Source: Nocardioides sp. Root140 (lineage in GTDB: Bacteria > Actinomycetota > Actinomycetes > Propionibacteriales > Nocardioidaceae). Taken from it: a stretch of 64,000 bases of DNA. Where the stretch lies: assembly GCF_001426745.1 (NCBI RefSeq), contig NZ_LMFI01000001.1, forward strand, positions 999,377 to 1,063,376, read 5' to 3'. Under the pieces are notes generated by a model. That model had not been told where the DNA came from, ran no database searches, and saw nothing but the letters and a program-made list of their open reading frames with translations. Shown here piece by piece: positions 57,974 to 64,000 of this stretch (its first letter is position 1; every line of letters starts with the position of its first letter). The position numbers and the translations under genes were made by a program.

Positions 57974-59143
57974 ATGAGTGACACCCGTCTGCTCGACAAG
58001 GGCACGGTCCCGGAGCGGTTCGCCCGCGGCTGGCACTGCCTGGGCCTGGCCGACAGCTTCAAGGACGGCAAGCCGCACGCGGTCGAGGCGTTCGGCGGCA
58101 AGCTCGTCGTCTGGGCCGACAGCCAGGGCGAGATCAAGGTGCTCGACGGCTACTGCCGGCACATGGGCGGCGACCTCACCCAGGGCACGGTCAAGGGCGA
58201 CGAGATCGCCTGCCCGTTCCACGACTGGCGGTGGGGCGGCGACGGGAAGTGCAAGGCCATTCCCTATGCCCGCCGGGTGCCGATGCGGGCCCGCACCCAG
58301 ACCTACCCGACGGTGATCCGCAACGGTCAGGTTCTCGTGTGGCACGACGTCGAGGGCAGTCCCGCCGACACGGAGATCCTGCCGCCCGAGCTTGAGGGCA
58401 TCGGCACCGAGCGCTACACCGACTGGACCTGGGAGGTCATCGACGTCCCGAACGCGCACTGCCGGGAGATCGTCGACAACGTCGTCGACATGGCGCACTT
58501 CTTCTACATCCACTTCGCCTTCCCGACGAACTTCCGCAACGTGTTCGAAGGCCACATGGCGACGCAGTTCATGGAGTCCACCGGGCGACCTGACATGGCC
58601 GGCGAGGGGTACGGCGACGAGGACCTGATCCTCAAGTCCGAGGCGACCTACTACGGGCCGGCGTACATGATCAACTGGCTGGAGACCGACTACAAGGGCT
58701 TCCTGACCAAGGTCATCCTGGTCAACTGCCACATCCCGACCGGCCCCAACTCGTTCAGGCTGCAGTACGGCCTCTGTGTCGAGAAGCCCGAGGGGCTCGA
58801 CGAGAAGACCGCGAACTACATCGGCAAGAAGTATTCCGACATGTTCGGTGACGGCTTCCTGCAGGACGTGGCGATCTGGCTCAACAAGGCGCCGGTCCAG
58901 AATCCGTTGCTCTGTGAGGAGGACGGTCCCGTCTACCAGTTGCGGCGTTGGTACGAGCAGTTCTACGTGGACAAGGTCGACGTGGCGGCCGAGATGACCG
59001 ACCGCTTCGAGTTCGAGGTCGACACCACGCGGGCCAACGAGAACTGGCGCGCCGAAGTCGAGGAGAATCTGGCCCGGAAGGCCGCCGAGGAAGCTGAGCT
59101 GGTCTCGACGGGTCCGGCCGCCGAGTCGCCCGACGAGTCCTGA
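57974..59143 (+). CDS. kshA: 3-Ketosteroid 9alpha-hydroxylase, oxygenase component
   Basis: Rieske oxygenase that hydroxylates C9 of ring B; with KstD this opens ring B. 389 aa from the ATG at 57974 (GGAGG 8 bases upstream). Rieske ligands C61, H63, C80, H83 (CRHMGG; CPFHDW) and mononuclear iron His pair H175/H180 in DNVVDMAHFFYIH. TGATG junction with the next small gene, then kshB, so oxygenase and reductase are made from one transcript. Confidence 0.95.
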   Translation: MSDTRLLDKGTVPERFARGWHCLGLADSFKDGKPHAVEAFGGKLVVWADSQGEIKVLDGYCRHMGGDLTQGTVKGDEIACPFHDWRWGGDGKCKAIPYARRVPMRARTQTYPTVIRNGQVLVWHDVEGSPADTEILPPELEGIGTERYTDWTWEVIDVPNAHCREIVDNVVDMAHFFYIHFAFPTNFRNVFEGHMATQFMESTGRPDMAGEGYGDEDLILKSEATYYGPAYMINWLETDYKGFLTKVILVNCHIPTGPNSFRLQYGLCVEKPEGLDEKTANYIGKKYSDMFGDGFLQDVAIWLNKAPVQNPLLCEEDGPVYQLRRWYEQFYVDKVDVAAEMTDRFEFEVDTTRANENWRAEVEENLARKAAEEAELVSTGPAAESPDES

Positions 59144-59445
59144 TGCCGTCTTTCATCCCGACACACGAGGAGACTCTCGAGGACCAGCGACTGTACACTC
59201 AGGCCCGTCTTGTAAAGGTGCAGTGCCTCGACTGTCTGGCGCGTGTGGGTGTCAAGAAGAACAGTGACCACCACACGTCCATCCAGTGGGACCATGAGGC
59301 GCTGGGCCAGTGTCAGGAGTTTGCCCGCATGTCATCGCAGCCCGCCGGCCGCGCCGTCCACACCGCCTGTCCCCGCCTGCTCGGCACCATCGAAGCTGCC
59401 GTGCGTGAGGGTGAGATCCCCATTGGAGCCGAAGATGGATACTGA
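59143..59445 (+). CDS. Conserved-looking 100-aa protein between kshA and kshB
   Basis: Starts in a TGATG overlap with kshA and overlaps kshB by 11 bases, so all three are translationally coupled. Sequence features: VQCLDCLARVGVKK (CxxC), HHTSIQWDHEALGQC, and AVHTACPRLLG near residue 75; four Cys and several His could bind a metal or cluster. No family recognised. M. tuberculosis also has a hypothetical gene (Rv3527) beside kshA, but homology is not shown here. Possible assembly or accessory factor for the KSH system (inference from coupling). Confidence 0.75.
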   Translation: MPSFIPTHEETLEDQRLYTQARLVKVQCLDCLARVGVKKNSDHHTSIQWDHEALGQCQEFARMSSQPAGRAVHTACPRLLGTIEAAVREGEIPIGAEDGY

Positions 59446-60523
59446 CTCCTTCGTTCTGCCGGTCCTCGGCGTCATCGACGAGACGGCCGACGCCTGTTCG
59501 GTGCAGCTCGGCCTCACCCCTGAGGCCGAAGGCCACTTCGACTACAGGCCCGGCCAGTTCCTCACCCTTGCGGTTCCCAGTGACGAGACCGGCCTGGCCG
59601 CGCGGTGCTACTCGCTGAGCAGCTCGCCGGCGGACGACGGCCCGCTCACGGTGACGGTCAAGCGGACCGCCGAGGGCTATGCGTCCAACTGGATCTGCGA
59701 CAACCTCAAGGCCGGCGACACGATCCGGGTCCTTCCGCCCAGCGGCATCTTCACGCCCGCCGACCTCGACCACGACCTGCTGCTGTTCGCCGGAGGCAGT
59801 GGCGTCACGCCGATCATCTCGATCACGCGGACGGCGCTCGCGCGTGGCGCCGGCAAGATCGTGGTGTTCTACGCCAACCGCGACGAGAAGTCCGTGATCT
59901 TCGCCGACGAGTGGGCACGCCTCTCCGCCGAGCACCCCGACAGGCTGGTTGTCGTGCACTGGCTCGAGACCGTGCAGGGGCTGCCCACCCAGGACCAGCT
60001 CAAGGCGTTCGCCGCGCACTTCTCGACGTACGACGCGTTCTGCTGTGGTCCCGCGCCGTTCATGAAGAGCGTGTCCCTGGCGCTGCGTGAGCTGGAGTTC
60101 CCGCGGGCCCGCCGACACCAGGAGAAGTTCGTCTCGCTGGGCGGCAACCCGTTCGGTGACGTCGAGGAGCTTCAGAAGGCCGAGGCCACGCTGGCTGACG
60201 CCGACGACCACGAGGACGGCGATGCGCCCTCCGCCCTGGTCGGACCAGTGCGCCTCGAGGTCGAGCTCGACGGCCAGCACTATGAGTTCGACGACTACAC
60301 GGGCGACAAGCCGATCCTGGAGTTTCTCGAGGAGAAGGGCGTCGACGCGCCGTTCTCCTGCCGCGAAGGCAACTGCAGCGCCTGCGCCTGCATGGTGCTC
60401 GAAGGGGAGGTCCGTATGCGGCACAACGAGGTCCTCGACGCCACCGACCTCGCGGACGGCATCCGGCTCGCCTGTCAGTCCCTGCCGGTCACCGAGAAGC
60501 TGCGGATCACCTACAACGGCTGA
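59435..60523 (+). CDS. kshB: 3-Ketosteroid 9alpha-hydroxylase, reductase component
   Basis: NADH-dependent flavo-iron-sulphur reductase that feeds electrons to KshA. 362 aa from the ATG at 59435. Ferredoxin-NADP reductase-type FAD motif ARCYSLSSSP, NAD-binding LLFAGGSGVTPIISI and CCGPAPFM, then a C-terminal plant-type [2Fe-2S] ferredoxin domain with CREGNCSAC...C. Acidic linker (DADDHEDGDAPS) joins the domains. Confidence 0.95.
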   Translation: MDTDSFVLPVLGVIDETADACSVQLGLTPEAEGHFDYRPGQFLTLAVPSDETGLAARCYSLSSSPADDGPLTVTVKRTAEGYASNWICDNLKAGDTIRVLPPSGIFTPADLDHDLLLFAGGSGVTPIISITRTALARGAGKIVVFYANRDEKSVIFADEWARLSAEHPDRLVVVHWLETVQGLPTQDQLKAFAAHFSTYDAFCCGPAPFMKSVSLALRELEFPRARRHQEKFVSLGGNPFGDVEELQKAEATLADADDHEDGDAPSALVGPVRLEVELDGQHYEFDDYTGDKPILEFLEEKGVDAPFSCREGNCSACACMVLEGEVRMRHNEVLDATDLADGIRLACQSLPVTEKLRITYNG

Positions 60524-60643
60524 GGCTTCAGGCGGAGTCATCCTGACCTGCCGCCTGGCCGTCGCGCGGTCATTTCACCCCCTGCTGACCAGGCCAACTC
60601 CTGTTACTCTCGGCTGAGATCGGTCTCGAGTTCGGGGGAACAG

Positions 60644-61675
60644 ATGAAGACACGAATCCTCGCGGTCCTCGCCACCGCATTTGCCACGGTCGTCGCTCCG
60701 GCGATCCCGGCGGTGGCGCACCAGGCGCCCGCTGCGGCCGTCGTGCGCGCGCCGTACCTCGACGGAGGCACGCTGCACGTCAACGGTCAGGCGCTGTCGA
60801 TCGACTGGGGCACCGAGCCCCCCGCTGCCGACGCCTCGATCGGAGGCCGCGGCCGCACCAGTGACGGGCGGCTCGCGGTGGTCAGTCGCGAGTATCTCGA
60901 TGACGACGGAAGTGGAGACATCTGCTACCGCCAGACGATGTGGTTCATCGACACCGCTGGCACGGCAGCGCGTGCCTCCGGCCAGGTGACCTGTCTGTAC
61001 GACGACGACGGCTGGGCCGTCGACCTGAGCGACTCGGGCGACACCTACTACGAGTCCTACACCGACATGTGGGGCAGCCAGGTGACAGTGACCGTCAAGA
61101 GGCTCGACGGCACCCGGTTGGCCCAGCGTTCCTTCCCGATCGGCGTGGACGTCCTCGACGTGGACGGCAATCGCGCCGTGATTGGTGGACTGGGTGGCTG
61201 GGGCTTCCCGCCGAAGCTCTACGTGTGGACCTTCGGCTCTGGTGTGCGCACCGTGGTCTCCGGAACCGTTGACGGTGCCGACCTGAAGGGCCGGGTCCAG
61301 TGGCGCAAGGTCAAGGACGGCTACACGACTGCACGCGACCTGATGAACCCGAAGGCCGTGCTGTGGAAGCTGCGCTTCCAGCCCGTTGAGGTTTCTCCCG
61401 ATGGCCAGCGGGTGCTGGGACTCGCCACGAACTCCAAGGGAGTGAGCACGAGTGTCGTCCAGGTCCGCCGACTGCGGACCGGGGCCGTGATCCGTTCGCT
61501 CAAGCCGGCCACGCCGTGGACTGCCGGCCGGATGGACTGGGACGGCAACGGCGCGATCTTCGGGCCGCGAGACACTGCTGCGGGCTCCTATCTGGTGCGT
61601 TGCCCCCTGGCTTCGTCGTGCGTCCGCGCACAGGACATCGAGTCCAGCGCCGGCCTCCTGGTATTCAGGGACTAG
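60644..61675 (+). CDS. Secreted beta-rich protein, unknown function
   Basis: 343 aa. Signal peptide MKTRILAVLATAFATVVAPAIPAVAHQ (cleavage after AVA). Mature part is rich in short beta elements with repeating VWTFGSG, WAVDLSDSG and GRVQWRKVKDG-like blades, resembling a beta-propeller but with no motif I can assign. Two Cys pairs (DICY/VTCL and VRCPLASSC). ATG behind GGGGGAA. Own transcript likely. Confidence 0.72.
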   Translation: MKTRILAVLATAFATVVAPAIPAVAHQAPAAAVVRAPYLDGGTLHVNGQALSIDWGTEPPAADASIGGRGRTSDGRLAVVSREYLDDDGSGDICYRQTMWFIDTAGTAARASGQVTCLYDDDGWAVDLSDSGDTYYESYTDMWGSQVTVTVKRLDGTRLAQRSFPIGVDVLDVDGNRAVIGGLGGWGFPPKLYVWTFGSGVRTVVSGTVDGADLKGRVQWRKVKDGYTTARDLMNPKAVLWKLRFQPVEVSPDGQRVLGLATNSKGVSTSVVQVRRLRTGAVIRSLKPATPWTAGRMDWDGNGAIFGPRDTAAGSYLVRCPLASSCVRAQDIESSAGLLVFRD

Positions 61676-61856
61676 ACGCCAGATCCCTTACCTGCTTGAC
61701 GATTCTCACCCGTCGACCACTCTGTGGCCCCGCCGTCACGGCATCGGAATCGCCGCGAACGAGTACACATGTTGATCTCGGTATGGACGGACGCGGCTCC
61801 GTGGCGTACAACTTGGAGAGTACGGCTTTCAAGTTCAACAGTTCTCGGGGAACGGT

Positions 61857-62978
61857 ATGAACGCGAATCATGAACGAGTTGTCTCCCAAGCGCGGCGCGG
61901 GCTGAGCCCGGTCGCGCTTCGGTTGAGCTTCGTTCTGGCCGCCGCGGCGGCCGCGTTCTTCTTCGGGATGGCCAGCGCACACGCCGACGACACGGACGGT
62001 GATTCGCCCGCTCAGGCCTCAGAAGCGCAGGACCCGGGGCGCGATGACGCAGCGCAGGACCGGGCCGGGCACGAGTCACTGCTGCCTGGGCCGGAAGGTC
62101 CTTCCACTCCGGTCCCGGAGCAGTCGCAGGAGCCCTCGCCGGCGGCGTCCAGCGAGCCGGCGGAGGCACCCGCGAAGCAGGCCACTCCCGAGCAGTCTGA
62201 AGCCTCCGAGGCTGCAGCGCCGGCCGTCATCGACGCGCCTGACGCCACGACCTCTAAGCCGGCACGCGTGAAGCCAGAATCGCCTGCTGTGCAAGGGAAT
62301 TCCCACGATTTGGGCGCCTCCGAAACCTTGACCAAGGTGGCACAGGGAATCGAACGCGGAGTCACCCCCGCGATCACTTCAGTCGACGGGACGACGCGTC
62401 AACTGGCCCGCGACCTCGAACCTGTGATTGGCAAGGATTCGCAGCTGACGCAGGCCGTCCGGGATCTCGAGACGGTGACCCGCAACGTTGAAACGCTCGT
62501 CGAGCAGACGACGCGGCCGGTCCAGGTGGGCGTCGAAGTGCTCAGCAACAAACTTGGGCTCTCGCCCGCGGTGGCCCCAGTAGCTCGCGCAGAGGGCGCG
62601 GCGCCCGTCGATCGCAAACGAGCCGTCGTCACAACTGTGCGCGCACAGGCCATTGCTCGGACCCACCAGACTCGCGAGGTCGTCGTACGCGACTCCGCAA
62701 CCGCGCACGACACCCAGGCCGTCTCCCCGCAACAGAAGGCGGGTTCCGAGACAAGGTCTGACGAAGGTGCCTCGCACGACAACGACCAACTGGCCGGGGC
62801 CACGGCCCTGTGTGCCAATGGTTCCGCTGGGGGATCCAGTGCGGGTTCGAGTGTCGCGATGACGGCCATCGTGCCCGCTGCGATCTCGTTCATCGGCGGG
62901 TCCGACTGCATCAACACAGGCGCGGATTCTGACGTCCCGCGCTCGGCTGGTCGCCAGCCGGGCGTCGCCCCTGACTGA
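61857..62978 (+). CDS. Secreted Ala/Glu/Pro/Ser-rich protein
   Basis: 373 aa. N-terminal signal-like segment (about 20-42: LRLSFVLAAAAAAFFFGMASAHA), then a long low-complexity region (about 43-145, acidic with PAEAPAKQATPEQSEA) and a partly helical segment (about 150-235: LTKVAQGIERGVTPAITSVDGTTRQLARDLEPVIG). Two Cys near the C-terminus (LCANG; SDCINTG). No known family; upstream gap of 181 bases has an AACTTG/CAAGTT inverted pair (61810-61815, 61830-61835) but no clear promoter. Confidence 0.65.
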   Translation: MNANHERVVSQARRGLSPVALRLSFVLAAAAAAFFFGMASAHADDTDGDSPAQASEAQDPGRDDAAQDRAGHESLLPGPEGPSTPVPEQSQEPSPAASSEPAEAPAKQATPEQSEASEAAAPAVIDAPDATTSKPARVKPESPAVQGNSHDLGASETLTKVAQGIERGVTPAITSVDGTTRQLARDLEPVIGKDSQLTQAVRDLETVTRNVETLVEQTTRPVQVGVEVLSNKLGLSPAVAPVARAEGAAPVDRKRAVVTTVRAQAIARTHQTREVVVRDSATAHDTQAVSPQQKAGSETRSDEGASHDNDQLAGATALCANGSAGGSSAGSSVAMTAIVPAAISFIGGSDCINTGADSDVPRSAGRQPGVAPD

Positions 62979-63070
62979 ACCTTCCTGCAGGTTCGCGGCA
63001 GCACAACCATGCCTGGACGTGTCACGTCCGGAGCGCGTGTGTAAGTCACTTGCAGCAGGGAGGCAGAGCA

Positions 63071-64000
63071 ATGAGTACGTGGATGGCAAGGGCAGCAACC
63101 ACGTCCTTCATGGCCGCCGGAATCATCGCCTTGGGCGCAGCAACGGCTCACGGGGATGAGGAACGGACGCCGGAAGGACCACCAGTCCACACGACCTCGG
63201 TCGCGGACACGAACGCGCCCACTGGCCAACAGCCAGAGGGAACGGTGGAGAAACCACACAAGGGCAATTGCATCTGCAAGGCGCTACCGGATGTGACGCC
63301 TCTGATCGATGCAGGATCGCAAGCTGTTCATACCGGGTCAGACGAGCTGGTCAAGACCGGCGAGGCGACTCGCGAGGTCCTTGCTTCGCTTGCGCGCCCG
63401 GGAAATGGCGACAACGGTGATGGCACCGACGGCGGCGGTGGGTCCGACGACGGTGACGGTTCCGGGAACGGCGGTGGCCATGACAACGGTGACGGTTCCG
63501 GGAACGGCGGTGGCCATGACAACGGTGACGGTTCCGGGAACGGCGGTGGCCATGACAACGGTGACGGTTCCGGGAACGGTGATGGATCCGACAACGGTTC
63601 CGGCAATGGCGACGGCTCCACTGATGGCGACGTCATGGAGCCAGCCCTGAGTGGGTCCGTCGCGGTGTCAGGTTTGGGAGTTATTGATGCTGACGGTAGA
63701 GGTCTTCACTTCACTCCCGAGACCTGGGATCACGGTGACAGGGCTCCAGTTCCGGCTGTCCGTGGACAACTGGCGCTGAACGGGGTTGGCGGGCTAGAGG
63801 TCGGGCCGAATGGCGTGGCGATCACTCCCGAGGACGACGGGAATGGCCCTCATGACGGAAACGGCTCCGACAACGGGAACGGCAACGGGAACGGTGACGG
63901 CTCCGACAACGGGAACGGCAACGGGAACGGTGACGGGAACGGTGACGGCTCCGACAACGGGAACGGTGACGGGACTGAGCCTGGTGATGGTTCGCCTCTG
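63071..64000 (+). CDS. Secreted Asn/Gly/Asp-repeat protein, 3' end outside window
   Basis: Open to the window end; at least 310 codons from the ATG at 63071 (GGAGGCAGAGCA upstream). Signal peptide about residues 1-28 (FMAAGIIALGAATAHG). After a short domain with NCICKAL come repeats of DNGDGSGNGGGH, then a non-repetitive block (GVIDADGRGLHFTPETWDHGD) and more NGNGDGSDNGNG. The Asp/Asn/Gly pattern may bind calcium (inference). Sequence encodes its first repeats through a 36-bp tandem DNA repeat. Confidence 0.72.
   Translation, partial: MSTWMARAATTSFMAAGIIALGAATAHGDEERTPEGPPVHTTSVADTNAPTGQQPEGTVEKPHKGNCICKALPDVTPLIDAGSQAVHTGSDELVKTGEATREVLASLARPGNGDNGDGTDGGGGSDDGDGSGNGGGHDNGDGSGNGGGHDNGDGSGNGGGHDNGDGSGNGDGSDNGSGNGDGSTDGDVMEPALSGSVAVSGLGVIDADGRGLHFTPETWDHGDRAPVPAVRGQLALNGVGGLEVGPNGVAITPEDDGNGPHDGNGSDNGNGNGNGDGSDNGNGNGNGDGNGDGSDNGNGDGTEPGDGSPL
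63446..63580 (+). repeat. 36-bp tandem repeat inside the Asn/Gly/Asp-rich gene
   Basis: Three copies (63446-63481, 63482-63517, 63518-63553; first differs by two bases) plus a partial copy to 63580. In frame (12 codons each), so copy-number change would lengthen or shorten the protein without frameshift. Confidence 0.85.

Noticed and set aside
63309..63650. Frame encoding Thr/Val-rich repeats
   Set aside because: Shadow of the 36-bp repeat in the real frame that starts at 63071.

Overview
The window is about 64 kb of very GC-rich DNA with dense, mostly operonic genes, many GTG starts and many 4-bp ATGA/GTGA stop-start overlaps. Gene content (FtsR/GarA-type block, WhiB, 13E12-type HNH, F420 enzymes, KstR-type operators) points to an actinobacterium. 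The mix resembles Nocardioidaceae (Nocardioides-like); that placement is inferred from gene content, not from a database search.

Layout. (1) 1-3.4 kb: 3' part of a fused isobutyryl-CoA mutase (IcmF) and two small membrane proteins. (2) 3.5-15 kb: a housekeeping block with the same order as Mycobacterium tuberculosis Rv1822-Rv1832: two CNNM/CBS proteins, a CDP-alcohol phosphatidyltransferase, DUF881-DUF1290-DUF881, gcvH, a zinc-ribbon GarA-like FHA protein, ftsR, a bifunctional nuclease, a second MerR protein, then a glycine riboswitch and gcvP. (3) 15-20.6 kb: accessory genes (serine hydrolase, GNAT, DUF222/HNH nuclease, P-loop kinase, methyltransferase, stand-alone TOPRIM protein). (4) 20.6-60.5 kb: a large steroid (cholesterol-type) catabolic region, interrupted by unrelated genes.

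Steroid pathway. Side-chain steps: cyp125 (C26 oxidation), fadD19 (CoA ligation), fadE26/fadE27, echA19, hsd4B and fadA5 (beta-oxidation), and an ltp3/ltp4/DUF35 set. Ring opening: kstD, kshA/kshB, and hsaA-hsaD-hsaC-hsaB in the M. tuberculosis order. C/D-ring breakdown: echA20, ipdA, ipdB, an ipdC-like oxidoreductase and two SDRs. Seven matches to the KstR operator TnnAACnnGTTnnA (at most one mismatch) sit before kstD, hsaA, fadA5, cyp125, the DUF35/F420 pair, echA19/fadD19 and fadE26/kshA. The echA20/SDR promoter instead has a different dyad (CCnAGCAnnTGCTnGG) where a KstR2 operator would be expected. No kstR or kstR2 gene lies in the window, so the cluster continues elsewhere.

Most unusual element. 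Between the convergent genes cyp125 and map lies a compact cassette (about 42557-43777): an AbiEi-N/DUF559-type nuclease-like gene flanked by inverted arrays of four 22-bp REP-like repeats, with a long hairpin holding a DnaA-box-like sequence before the gene. Every repeat has a TGA at the same place, and the stop codons of both neighbouring genes are that repeat TGA. It looks like a REP/RAYT-style repeat-nuclease element based on a different protein family.

(5) 60.6-64 kb: three secreted low-complexity or beta-rich proteins, the last an Asn/Gly/Asp-repeat protein running off the end of the window.
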